From: Bacillota bacterium
GTDB lineage: Bacteria > Bacillota > Clostridia > Lachnospirales > Lachnospiraceae
Direction of reading: 5' to 3'
DNA: 28,594 bases
Assembly (NCBI GenBank): GCA_023412855.1
Contig: JAEZRJ010000044.1
Coordinates: forward strand, 1-28,594
Below, piece by piece: positions 1 to 7,328 of the stretch. Made by a program: the position numbers and the translations under genes. Position 1 is the first letter of the stretch. Each line of letters starts with the position of its first letter. Under the pieces are notes generated by a model. It made no database searches. It saw nothing but the letters and a program-made list of their open reading frames with translations, and had not been told where the DNA came from.

Positions 1-47
1 GGATTGGATTTTCAGATATTAGCAAAGAAAAAAGTCGGAGGTTTGAT

Positions 48-569
48 ATGGAGCAACTGAATCTAACAGCAACAAAGGATAATGAAAGGGTATACAAAAT
101 ACTTGGTGACCTGATGAATATGGATAAGGAATTTCAGATTATGATAACGGTACCGTCCGGTCATAAGGACTCCTCCATGGCAGGGCAGGAGACAGTTGTG
201 AAAAGCATTAATACGGAGAGGGACCTGGAGAAGGATGTTACTGAAATGATTCACGAAATAGGCGTTCCGGCCCATATTAAAGGCTATCAGTATTTAAGGG
301 AAGCTATCATGATGTCGGTGGAGGACACGGAGATGCTCAATTCCATTACTAAGGTACTTTATCCCTCCATTGCGAAAAAATATCAGACTACTTCCAGCCG
401 CGTGGAAAGAGCAATCAGACACGCCATTGAAGTAGCATGGAGCAGGGGAAGAATGGAAACCTTGGATGCACTGTTCGGCTATACAATCAATACGGGTAAA
501 GGAAAACCGACTAATTCGGAGTTCATTGCGCTGATTGCGGATAAAATTCGTTTGCAGTACAAAAACTGA
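48..569 (+). CDS. spo0A: Spo0A-like sporulation regulator with most of the receiver domain missing
   Basis: Residues 60-173 match the Spo0A DNA-binding effector domain almost throughout: IHEIGVPAHIKGYQYLREAI, LYPSIAKKY, the recognition helix region SSRVERAIRHAIEVAWSRGR, and KPTNSEFIALIADKIRL. The protein is 173 aa, whereas Spo0A is usually about 260-275 aa. Residues 1-40 (MEQLNLTATKDNERVYKILG onward) resemble only the first strand, first helix and second strand of a Spo0A receiver. The rest of the receiver, including the phosphorylated Asp and the later Thr/Lys positions, is absent, and the acidic pair near residue 10 reads KD. The start at 48 has a good ribosome binding site (CGGAGG at 36-41). 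The frame stays open upstream to the window edge, but the N-terminus aligns with the Spo0A start. From the family, the effector domain binds 0A boxes. Loss of phosphorylation control is inference. A full-length paralogue elsewhere in the genome is possible. Confidence 0.88.
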   Translation: MEQLNLTATKDNERVYKILGDLMNMDKEFQIMITVPSGHKDSSMAGQETVVKSINTERDLEKDVTEMIHEIGVPAHIKGYQYLREAIMMSVEDTEMLNSITKVLYPSIAKKYQTTSSRVERAIRHAIEVAWSRGRMETLDALFGYTINTGKGKPTNSEFIALIADKIRLQYKN

Positions 570-599
570 TGAAATAACAGAAATTAGTGTTTTTAATAC

Positions 600-628
600 T
601 TTCAAAGCACTCCGATATGATGTATAAT
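600..628 (+). promoter_or_regulatory. Promoter for glgA
   Basis: A -35 box TTTCAA (600-605) and a perfect -10 box TATAAT (623-628) are separated by 17 bp. They lie about 28 bp before the glgA start, in the gap after the spo0A-like gene. This is a SigA-type prediction and suggests glgA is transcribed independently of the spo0A-like gene. Confidence 0.65.
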
Positions 629-655
629 GACTCTAAGTATATTGGAGGTTAGGCT

Positions 656-2101
656 ATGAAGAAAATTTTATTTATGGCATCGGAGGGTGTACCCTTCATT
701 AAGACCGGCGGTTTGGCTGATGTGGTCGGTTCTTTGCCGAAATGTATAGATAAAGAGTATTTTGACGTCAGAGTCATGATTCCCAAATATAGCTGTATAA
801 CGGAAGAAATGAAAGAAAAAATGACGTTTAAGACTTACTTTCATATGGATTTTAATTGGAAGAATGAATATGTGGGAATCATGGAGGCGAAGGAGGATGG
901 AGTAACTTATTATTTCATCGACAATGAAACCATGTTTTCAGGATTTAGGCCATATAGTGACAATGTTTTGGAGGGGGTCACCAAGTTTTCCTTCTTTTCC
1001 AAGGCTGCGTTATCTGCCCTTCCGCTCATCGATTTCAGACCGGATGTGATTCATTGCCATGATTGGCAGACAGGACTCGTTCCGGTATATTTAAAAGAGC
1101 GTTTTCAGGGGAGCGAATTTTTCCGCGGAATAAAGTCCGTAATGACTATTCACAATTTGAAGTTCCAAGGGAAATGGGATGTGAAGACCGTAAAGTCTAT
1201 TACCGGATTGCCGGATTATTTTTTCACGCCGGATAAGCTGGAAGCATATAAGGATGCGAATCTACTAAAGGGAGGTATCGTATATGCGGACGCAATAACT
1301 ACGGTAAGCGATACTTATGCGGAGGAAATTAAGACTCCTTTTTACGGGGAAGGCATGGACGGACTCCTTCGTGCGAGAGAAAAGGACCTGCGGGGAATCG
1401 TAAATGGCATTGATTACGATGATTTCAATCCTGAGACCGATAAATATATTGAACATAATTACAATGCGGTGAATTTCCGAAAGGAAAAAATCAAGAATAA
1501 ACGCGCACTTCAGGCGGAGCTTGGTTTGGAGCAGGATGATAAGAAGATGCTGATCGGCATCGTATCCAGACTGACGGATCAAAAGGGCTTCGACCTGATC
1601 AACTATATGATGGAAGAAATGTGTCAGGATGCGGTTCAAATCGTGATATTGGGAACCGGTGAGGAACAGTATGAAAATATGTTCCGACATTTTGACTGGA
1701 AATATAACAATAAGGTTTCTGCTAACATTTTTTACTCGGAGGCGCTGTCTCATAAGATTTATGCAGCATGCGATGCTTTCCTTATGCCATCTTTATTCGA
1801 ACCCTGCGGGCTTAGTCAGCTCATGGCGCTTCGTTACGGAACAGTACCGATTGTAAGGGAGACTGGCGGCTTGAAGGATACTGTAGAGCCTTATAACGAA
1901 TATGAGAGCCAGGGAACCGGCTTTTCATTTTCTAACTACAACGCTCATGAGATGCTGACGACGATTCGTTATGCGGAGCATATTTATTATGATAAGAAGC
2001 GGGAGTGGAATAAGATTATCGACAGAGGAATGGCGGCAGATTTCTCTTGGCATGTATCTGCGAAAAAATATCAGGAAATGTATGATTGGCTGATAGGATA
2101 G
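656..2101 (+). CDS. glgA: Glycogen synthase (ADP-glucose type, GT5)
   Basis: This 481-aa protein has the usual length of bacterial GlgA, which transfers glucose from ADP-glucose to the growing alpha-1,4-glucan in the cytoplasm. The N-terminus carries the substrate-binding motif KTGGLADVVGSLPK (from about residue 16). HCHDWQTGLVP follows at about residue 134. The C-terminal GT-B half has the FEPCGLSQLMALRYGT motif (Glu at about residue 382), then PIVRETGGLKDTV. The start is supported by GGAGG at 644-648 and the upstream promoter at 600-628. The flippase gene follows after 15 bp and is probably co-transcribed. No glgC, glgD, glgB or glgP is seen nearby, so the rest of glycogen metabolism must be encoded elsewhere. 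Nothing looks damaged. Confidence 0.96.
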   Translation: MKKILFMASEGVPFIKTGGLADVVGSLPKCIDKEYFDVRVMIPKYSCITEEMKEKMTFKTYFHMDFNWKNEYVGIMEAKEDGVTYYFIDNETMFSGFRPYSDNVLEGVTKFSFFSKAALSALPLIDFRPDVIHCHDWQTGLVPVYLKERFQGSEFFRGIKSVMTIHNLKFQGKWDVKTVKSITGLPDYFFTPDKLEAYKDANLLKGGIVYADAITTVSDTYAEEIKTPFYGEGMDGLLRAREKDLRGIVNGIDYDDFNPETDKYIEHNYNAVNFRKEKIKNKRALQAELGLEQDDKKMLIGIVSRLTDQKGFDLINYMMEEMCQDAVQIVILGTGEEQYENMFRHFDWKYNNKVSANIFYSEALSHKIYAACDAFLMPSLFEPCGLSQLMALRYGTVPIVRETGGLKDTVEPYNEYESQGTGFSFSNYNAHEMLTTIRYAEHIYYDKKREWNKIIDRGMAADFSWHVSAKKYQEMYDWLIG

Positions 2102-2116
2102 AGGACGGATACCATT

Positions 2117-3775
2117 ATGTCTGACAATAAGAAAAAAGACGGATTTATTATGCAGGCAGGAATACTCGCCGCAGCGTCCATAATATGCAGAATTATCGGA
2201 TTACTTTATAAGAGCCCGCTGACAGCCATTATTGGGGACGAAGGCAACGGCTATTATGCGACGGCGTATACATATTATACGATTATCCTTCTGATTTCAT
2301 CGTACAGCATTCCGTCAGCAATTGCCAAGGTGCTCGCGCAGAGACTTGCGCTAAAAGAATACCGTAACGCACAGAGAATCTTTAAATGCGCTGTGCTGTA
2401 TGTTATGGTGGTCGGAGGGGCTGCAAGTCTCATTTTGTTTGTTGGTGCGCCTTATATCGTTATGGGACATTCGGTTCCGGTGCTTCGCATCTTTGCGCCG
2501 ACTATTTTTTTCTATGGACTGTTGGGAGTGCTCAGAGGATATTTTCAGGCTCATAGGACGATGATGCAGACCTCCGTATCCCAGATATTAGAGCAGATAC
2601 TCAACGCGGCGGTGAGCATGGGGGCGGCATATTTTCTCATGCGGGTAGCAGCAGCTTCTGGAAAGGACGGAAGCGAGCAGGCGATGTATGGAGCCATCGG
2701 CAGTGCGCTGGGAACCGGAAGCGGTGTATTGATTGCCCTTTTATTCATGGCAGCGGTATATGCAATGAACCGTAAGACAATAAACAAACGAATCAAGCAT
2801 GATGCGACAACGTATGAGGAATCCTATAAGGAAATATTTAAGACGATAACCTCGGTAGTGACCCCCTTTATTCTGGGTACCTGCATCTACAATTTGGTAA
2901 CGGCGCTGGATCAGACTATCTACTTGAGATTTATGGTACATTTAAAGGATATGAACTTTTCAGAGGCGTCCACGAGCTATGGAGTTCTGGCTCAAAAGGC
3001 AGTGACGATTTCCAATATTCCCATCGCCCTTTCTTCTGCGATGTCTGCAGCAATCATACCTACCATAGCATCCGTCTATGCGCAGGGGGCATTTAAGCAG
3101 GCGAGGAAGAAGACCGCCTCTGCAATAAAAGTGACGATGCTGATTTCAATACCGGCGGCGGTAGGAATCGGTGTACTGGCGAAGCCTTTGGTTCTGGCAT
3201 TGTTTCCCCAGCTGGAATCCCTGGAATTAGCATCCAGGCTATTGACAGGGCTTTCGATAACGGTTATTTTCTACGGACTATCTACGCTGACTAATGCGGT
3301 ACTGCAAGGAATCGGAAGGGTAAATACGCCGGTCATCAATGCGGCAATCGCTCTTATTTTACAAACGGCGGTGTTAGTTCCTATCATATGGTTTACAGAT
3401 TTAGGGATTTACGGCGTGATGCTGGCAACGATGGTGTATTCGCTCATAATGTGCATATTGAACAGCATATCTTTGAGAAAATATTTGGATTATAAGCAGG
3501 AATTCGATAAGACTTTTGCAAGACCGGTATTTTCCGCATTGATTATGGGAGCGGCGGCATTTGGAATCTACGAAGGGACCTCGTACCTTTTGGAACTGTT
3601 CATGTCTTCTTTGTATTTTGTCAATTTAATTTCGTTGGTCATAACGGTGGGATTAGCGGCACCTATTTATTTCGTGCTTGTCATCAAGCTGAAGGCGGTA
3701 AAGGAGACGGATCTGAAAGGGCTTCCCAAAGGATATTTATTCGTGAAAGCTGCGAAGAAGCTGAGGTTGTTATGA
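2117..3775 (+). CDS. Polysaccharide/lipid flippase, SpoVB/MurJ-like (MOP superfamily)
   Basis: A 552-aa polytopic membrane protein with about 12-14 hydrophobic segments spread over its whole length. The N-terminus (MQAGILAAASIICRIIGLLYKSPLTAIIGDEGNGYY) is typical of the SpoVB/YtgP group, as is the PIALSSAMSAAIIPTIA region near residue 300. Family members move lipid-linked sugar precursors, such as lipid II or spore cortex precursors, across the membrane. Which substrate this one handles cannot be read from sequence, and several paralogues are common in clostridia. It starts 15 bp after glgA, with a GAGGA ribosome binding site at 2101-2105, and is followed by a strong terminator. Its pairing with glgA may be only transcriptional. 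The family call is firm; a specific name (spoVB or murJ) would be a guess. Confidence 0.88.
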   Translation: MSDNKKKDGFIMQAGILAAASIICRIIGLLYKSPLTAIIGDEGNGYYATAYTYYTIILLISSYSIPSAIAKVLAQRLALKEYRNAQRIFKCAVLYVMVVGGAASLILFVGAPYIVMGHSVPVLRIFAPTIFFYGLLGVLRGYFQAHRTMMQTSVSQILEQILNAAVSMGAAYFLMRVAAASGKDGSEQAMYGAIGSALGTGSGVLIALLFMAAVYAMNRKTINKRIKHDATTYEESYKEIFKTITSVVTPFILGTCIYNLVTALDQTIYLRFMVHLKDMNFSEASTSYGVLAQKAVTISNIPIALSSAMSAAIIPTIASVYAQGAFKQARKKTASAIKVTMLISIPAAVGIGVLAKPLVLALFPQLESLELASRLLTGLSITVIFYGLSTLTNAVLQGIGRVNTPVINAAIALILQTAVLVPIIWFTDLGIYGVMLATMVYSLIMCILNSISLRKYLDYKQEFDKTFARPVFSALIMGAAAFGIYEGTSYLLELFMSSLYFVNLISLVITVGLAAPIYFVLVIKLKAVKETDLKGLPKGYLFVKAAKKLRLL

Positions 3776-3802
3776 TAAAATAGGTAAGATGTGAATTTAT
3801 AT

Positions 3803-3851
3803 GGAGGCAGATGCCGGGAACATCAGGTTCCCGTTGTCTGTCTCCTTTTTT
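3803..3851 (+). terminator. Rho-independent terminator of the glgA-flippase unit
   Basis: A 19-nt left arm (3803-3821, starting GGAGGCAGATGCC) pairs with 3827-3845 across a 5-nt loop. There is one C-T mismatch and three G-U pairs. A run of six T (3846-3851) follows. It lies 27 bp after the flippase stop codon. Confidence 0.9.
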
Positions 3852-3893
3852 CTATGAGCCGGAAAAAATGGACAGAAAAAATTAGGAAATCAA

Positions 3894-3922
3894 TTCCCAA
3901 GGGCAGTGAAGTATAGTAGAAT
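3894..3922 (+). promoter_or_regulatory. Possible promoter for the double-Nudix gene
   Basis: TTCCCA (3894-3899) and TAGAAT (3917-3922) are separated by 17 bp. The -35 box is poor, so this is tentative. It is the best match between the terminator at 3803-3851 and the gene starting at 4023. Confidence 0.35.
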
Positions 3923-4022
3923 ATCAATGAAACAAGACGAAACATTAAATTTATGAAACCTATTTATTTTGCTGATTTTAAACAGGAAAATCATAATTAT
4001 TAGAAAGGTTCTGTTAACTATT

Positions 4023-5027
4023 ATGACACTTACAACTCTTTGTTACATAGAAAAAGACGACTCCTACCTTATGCTTCATCGCATCAAAAAGGAGCATGAT
4101 ATCAACAAGGATAAATGGATCGGTATCGGCGGTCATTTTGAAGCCGACGAAAGTCCGGACGACTGCGTTGTCAGGGAAGCGAAGGAGGAGACCGGACTGA
4201 CACTTACTTCTTACCGGCTTCGTGGAGTCCTTACTTTTTTGTGCGATGACATTACAGATTATTATATATTCCTATATACTGCCGATGGCTTTGAAGGTGA
4301 GTTGAAGAACTGTAACGAAGGTTTGCTTGAATGGGTAGCAAAGGATAAAATCTCCTCATTGCATCTATGGGAGGGGGACCTTATTTTCTTTCAGCTCTTA
4401 GCGGAAAATGCTCCCTTCTTTTCTTTAAAGCTACGCTATATAGATAATATATTAAAGGAAGCTGTCCTAAACGGCAAAGCGATGGAGCTCTTTGACATTG
4501 TGGATGAAAACGGCATTCCGACCGGTCAGGTGAGAGAACGTTCTCTCGTTCACCGCTACGGAGATTTACACCGGACCGCTCACGTGTGGATTGTCCGCAG
4601 GAACGAAAGCGGCAGCTTCGATGTTCTCCTGCAGAAACGCGCCGCCGACAAGGATTCCTTTCCCGGCTGTTTTGATATTTCCTCCGCAGGCCACATTCCG
4701 GCCGGAATGAATTATTTGGAATCCGCCCTTCGAGAGCTGGAAGAAGAACTGGGAATTATTGCATTGCCCGAGGATTTAAAATTTATCGGCTATCACGACG
4801 GAGAAATTGTGACTTCATTTTATGGTAGTCCTTTTCACAACCACGAGTTCAGCGCTGTCTATGTCCTATCTGCGGATATCCCCGTTTCCTCTTTTCGGTT
4901 GCAAAAAGAGGAAATCGAGTCTGTTGTATGGATAAATTACGAAAAATGCCTCGCCTCTATGCGAGACGGCACTTTGGCTCATTGTATTTTTATCGATGAG
5001 TTTCTGGCTTTGAAAACGTGGATGTGA
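4023..5027 (+). CDS. Tandem two-domain Nudix hydrolase
   Basis: A 334-aa protein carrying two Nudix domains. The first (about residues 1-130) has a perfect Nudix box, G37 to E43, then R51-E52-A-K-E-E-T-G-L, and resembles MutT/8-oxo-dGTP-type pyrophosphatases. The second (about residues 150-330) begins ELFDIVDENGIPTG and has SSAGHIPAG followed by RELEEELGI. This is the layout of Nudix proteins related to isopentenyl-diphosphate isomerase (YfcD-like). In the second box the first conserved Glu is Met229, but the metal-binding REXXEE core (237-242) is intact. The frame is open back to a TTG at 3969, but the ATG at 4023 gives the normal Nudix N-terminus and follows GAAAGG at 4003-4008, so it was preferred. 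The spacing to that site is long (14 nt). The gene stands alone between a terminator and the thiamine leader. Substrates are not predictable. Confidence 0.85.
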   Translation: MTLTTLCYIEKDDSYLMLHRIKKEHDINKDKWIGIGGHFEADESPDDCVVREAKEETGLTLTSYRLRGVLTFLCDDITDYYIFLYTADGFEGELKNCNEGLLEWVAKDKISSLHLWEGDLIFFQLLAENAPFFSLKLRYIDNILKEAVLNGKAMELFDIVDENGIPTGQVRERSLVHRYGDLHRTAHVWIVRRNESGSFDVLLQKRAADKDSFPGCFDISSAGHIPAGMNYLESALRELEEELGIIALPEDLKFIGYHDGEIVTSFYGSPFHNHEFSAVYVLSADIPVSSFRLQKEEIESVVWINYEKCLASMRDGTLAHCIFIDEFLALKTWM

Positions 5028-5126
5028 ATCAATCTGGAAATCGATACCTGTTGCTGCCAGGTTTACAAGGGCTATTTACTTATTTCGTCAAAAAAATATA
5101 TAATAAAGAAATTTGTTCAAATGAGC

Positions 5127-5155
5127 TTGCTTTTTAGGATAAAGCGATGTACAAT
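5127..5155 (+). promoter_or_regulatory. Promoter of the thiamine leader
   Basis: TTGCTT (5127-5132), a 17-bp spacer and TACAAT (5150-5155). Transcription would start near 5162, just before the first TPP aptamer. No comparably good promoter was found in front of the second aptamer, so both riboswitches probably sit on one leader RNA. Confidence 0.5.
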
Positions 5156-5165
5156 CAATAAAATA

Positions 5166-5246
5166 AATGCAGGGGGACGCTCGGGCGTTGAGAAGGTAAA
5201 ACCTGACCCTTTGAACCTGTTGGTTAACACCGACGTAGGGAGCATT
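5166..5246 (+). promoter_or_regulatory. TPP riboswitch (THI element), first copy
   Basis: The conserved TPP aptamer core is present: GTTGAGA (5187-5193), CTGACCCTTTGAACCTG (5203-5219), TTGGTTAACACCGA and CGTAGGGAG. The closing stem P1 is AATGC (5166-5170) with GCATT (5242-5246). Downstream, 5242-5251 can instead pair with 5260-5270, which would compete with P1 and take the foot of the terminator. This suggests transcriptional attenuation when TPP binds. No coding gene lies between this element and the second riboswitch. Confidence 0.95.
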
Positions 5247-5268
5247 CAAACAAGTTGATGTTTGAGAT

Positions 5269-5294
5269 GCCTTCCTTATAGGGAAGGCTTTTTT
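5269..5294 (+). terminator. Terminator of the first TPP riboswitch
   Basis: GCCTTCC (5269-5275) pairs with GGAAGGC (5282-5288), followed by six T. It is placed 22 nt after the first aptamer, as expected for a TPP-controlled intrinsic terminator. Confidence 0.9.
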
Positions 5295-5295
5295 G

Positions 5296-5436
5296 TGTAA
5301 TAGGAAAGTGCTCCTATTACAAGAAAAGATAGATGCACAGCTGTGCGCGCGGAACAAAAGCTGTGCTGCCAAAGTACTTGGCCGCGAGAGTGTGTGAAGC
5401 ACACTTTTGTTCTTCTATAGGAAAGGTCTTATTACA
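5296..5436. repeat. Palindrome-rich repeat-like element between the two riboswitches
   Basis: The segment is a nest of inverted repeats. TGTAATAGGA (5296-5305) pairs with TCCTATTACA (5312-5321). GCACAGCTGTGC (5335-5346) is a perfect palindrome. GAACAAAAG (5352-5360) pairs with CTTTTGTTC (5404-5412) and encloses GCCAA/TTGGC (5368-5382). Imperfect direct copies, TAGGAAAGTGCTCCTATTACA-like, lie at both ends (5301-5321 and 5418-5436), as if a roughly 100-bp unit had been inserted. No convincing gene is present: a 35-codon frame from 5333 has no good ribosome binding site. It resembles a dispersed extragenic repeat, but only one copy is in the window. Confidence 0.6.
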
Positions 5437-5479
5437 TTAAAGGATATATCTGCTGTATTACAATTGAATATGATACAAG

Positions 5480-5561
5480 TTTGCGGGGGGACTCTTTGGA
5501 GTTGAGAAGGCAGAACCTGACCCTTTGAACCTGTTGGTTAATACCGACGTAGGGAAGCAAA
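5480..5561 (+). promoter_or_regulatory. TPP riboswitch (THI element), second copy
   Basis: The same conserved core as the first copy: GTTGAGA (5501-5507), CTGACCCTTTGAACCTG, TTGGTTAATACCGA and CGTAGGGAA. Stem P1 is TTTGC (5480-5484) with GCAAA (5557-5561). It has its own terminator and lies directly upstream of thiD. The two aptamers are nearly identical in the ligand-binding core but differ in P1 and in the variable stem, so they look like separate working units and not a recent exact duplication. Confidence 0.95.
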
Positions 5562-5579
5562 TCATCTGTTTGGTGATTC

Positions 5580-5612
5580 GGGCGCTTCGTGTATACGCGA
5601 AGCGTCCTTTTT
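5580..5612 (+). terminator. Terminator of the second TPP riboswitch
   Basis: GGGCGCTTCG (5580-5589; the CGCTTCG core is 5583-5589) pairs with CGAAGCGTCC (5598-5607), followed by five T. It lies 74 bp before the thiD start and controls entry into the thi genes. Confidence 0.9.
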
Positions 5613-5685
5613 ACATATAAGGGTGTTTTCTGTTTCGGCGAAAGCACCTCTTTTTTTATATAGAAAAACACATAGGAGGTTAAAT

Positions 5686-6513
5686 ATGAAAAAGGTATTG
5701 AGTATTGCAGGCTCGGATTGCAGCGGCGGTGCTGGTATTCAAGCTGATTTAAAGACTTTTTCCGCCCATGGGGTGTTTGGCATGACTGTCATTGCCTCAG
5801 TGGTTGCGGAGAATACCTTGCGGGTTATTGAATATCAGGACATACGTCCCGATATCATCGAGAAACAAATCGATGCTGTCTTCGAGGATATCCCGCCCGA
5901 TGCGCTGAAAATTGGTATGCTGTCATGTAAGGAAGGTATGCTGGCAGTAGCAGGCAGGCTGCGAGAATGGAAGCCGATCAATGTGGTCATTGATCCGGTA
6001 ATGTACGCCAAAAACGGCTGTGCGCTCATGGCCCCGGATGCTATAGATACATTGATTGCCGATGTGGTGCCGCTTGCCGACGTAATTACTCCTAACATTC
6101 CCGAAGCGGAGAAGATGGCTGGAATGCGCATTCATACGCAGGAGGACATGAAGAAAGCAGCCCGGAATATCTACGGTATGGGTTGTAGGGCAGTACTGGT
6201 AAAGGGAGGGCATAGTGAGGGCGATGCTACGGATATTTTATTTGACGGCAGCGAATTTTATAGTTTTTCTTCTCCACGCATCCAAACAAAAAATACCCAT
6301 GGTACTGGCTGTACCTATTCTTCGGCTATTGCCTCTAATCTTGCCTTGGAGCTGCCGATACGGCAAGCTGTCGCGCGGTCTAAGCAGTATGTTACTACGG
6401 CTATTGCCCATTCGCTGGAAATTGGGAGGGGCAACGGACCGACACACCATTTTTACGATTTGTTCCAACATGGATTATCAGATGTGAAAAGCTGGAGGGA
6501 GGATTTTAAATGA
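5686..6513 (+). CDS. thiD: Hydroxymethylpyrimidine/phosphomethylpyrimidine kinase
   Basis: A 275-aa cytoplasmic ribokinase-fold enzyme that phosphorylates HMP and HMP-phosphate to HMP-pyrophosphate, the pyrimidine half of thiamine. Diagnostic motifs are AGSDCSGGAGIQADLKTFSA (residues 8-27), DPVMYAKNG (103-111) and the anion-hole/catalytic HGTGCT (205-210). The start at 5686 is set by AGGAGGT at 5674-5680; a frame open further upstream runs back into the riboswitch terminator. The gene opens a compact operon: its stop overlaps the thiM start (ATGA). No thiC, thiG, thiH or thiS accompanies it, so the operon fits salvage of HMP and thiazole and not full de novo synthesis. Confidence 0.96.
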   Translation: MKKVLSIAGSDCSGGAGIQADLKTFSAHGVFGMTVIASVVAENTLRVIEYQDIRPDIIEKQIDAVFEDIPPDALKIGMLSCKEGMLAVAGRLREWKPINVVIDPVMYAKNGCALMAPDAIDTLIADVVPLADVITPNIPEAEKMAGMRIHTQEDMKKAARNIYGMGCRAVLVKGGHSEGDATDILFDGSEFYSFSSPRIQTKNTHGTGCTYSSAIASNLALELPIRQAVARSKQYVTTAIAHSLEIGRGNGPTHHFYDLFQHGLSDVKSWREDFK

Positions 6514-7328
6514 GAGAATTATATATGGGACTTGTGGAGCGGGTGCGCATGAAAAAGCCGCTGATTCACCATATTACAAATTACGTGACGGTAAATGATT
6601 GCGCAAACATTACGCTGGGCATCGGTGCGTCTCCCATCATGGCCGACGCGCTGGAGGAGGTCGCAGACATTGCCGGCATCGCCTCAGCGGTTGTGCTTAA
6701 CATGGGAACGCTTAACGAGCGCACCATTCCTGCCATGGTAGCGGTGGGCAGGGCGGCAAACGAGGCAGGAGTTCCGGTTGTATTCGATCCGGTAGGAGCC
6801 GGGGCTTCTAAACTTCGTAATGAAACAGCTGTACGAATTTTGCGCGAGGTAAAAATCAGCGTCCTGCGCGGTAATATTTCAGAGGTACGATTTCTTGCGG
6901 GATTGCATGCGGAAACAAAAGGAGTGGATGCTGCCGAAGCAGACCTGCAAAATAACGAGGATGCCATATCCGTAGCAAAGACACTGGCAGCTCAGTCAGG
7001 CTGTGTAGTGGCAATTACCGGAGCAGTGGATGTAGTATCGGATGGCAGGAGAAACATCTGTATAGAAAACGGTCATTCCATGCTATCGAATTTAACGGGA
7101 ACCGGCTGTATGTGTTCTTCCCTTATCGGTTCCTTCTGCGGAGCAGCCCCGGAAGTTCTGTTAGAAGCTACGGTCACGGCCTTGCTTTCTATGGGTATTG
7201 CCGGAGAACTCGCCTTTGAACGGGCAGGGCATAACGGTAACGGCAGCTTCCATGCGGCGTTGCATGACGCAGTAAGTAAACTGGATGAGGAAACGCTTGC
7301 GGGGAGGGCAAGGCTATATGAAGCCTGA
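6510..7328 (+). CDS. thiM: Hydroxyethylthiazole kinase
   Basis: A 272-aa enzyme that phosphorylates the salvaged thiazole alcohol (HET), giving the thiazole-phosphate partner used by ThiE. Family motifs are HHITNYVTVNDCANITLGIG (residues 20-39), GASPIMADALEE, DPVGAGAS (93-100) and the catalytic-Cys loop LTGTGCMCSS (195-204). Length is normal for ThiM. The gene overlaps thiD by 4 bp and thiE by 11 bp, indicating translational coupling. Presence of ThiM alongside ThiD and ThiE, without thiazole synthesis genes, is what suggests a salvage pathway. Confidence 0.97.
   Translation: MRELYMGLVERVRMKKPLIHHITNYVTVNDCANITLGIGASPIMADALEEVADIAGIASAVVLNMGTLNERTIPAMVAVGRAANEAGVPVVFDPVGAGASKLRNETAVRILREVKISVLRGNISEVRFLAGLHAETKGVDAAEADLQNNEDAISVAKTLAAQSGCVVAITGAVDVVSDGRRNICIENGHSMLSNLTGTGCMCSSLIGSFCGAAPEVLLEATVTALLSMGIAGELAFERAGHNGNGSFHAALHDAVSKLDEETLAGRARLYEA

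Noticed and set aside
1..47. Upstream extension of the spo0A-like gene to the window edge
   Set aside because: The frame is open, but the 15 upstream residues do not resemble Spo0A. The ATG at 48 has a good ribosome binding site and aligns with the Spo0A N-terminus.
5333..5440. 35-codon plus-strand frame between the two riboswitches
   Set aside because: It has no good ribosome binding site and is made almost entirely of inverted repeats, so it is better explained as part of a repeat element.
5088..5671. Two minus-strand reading frames (5088-5402 and 5432-5671) that share a similar peptide stretch
   Set aside because: The shared peptide is only the antisense translation of the conserved cores of the two TPP aptamers. 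Neither frame has a ribosome binding site or a protein-like composition.
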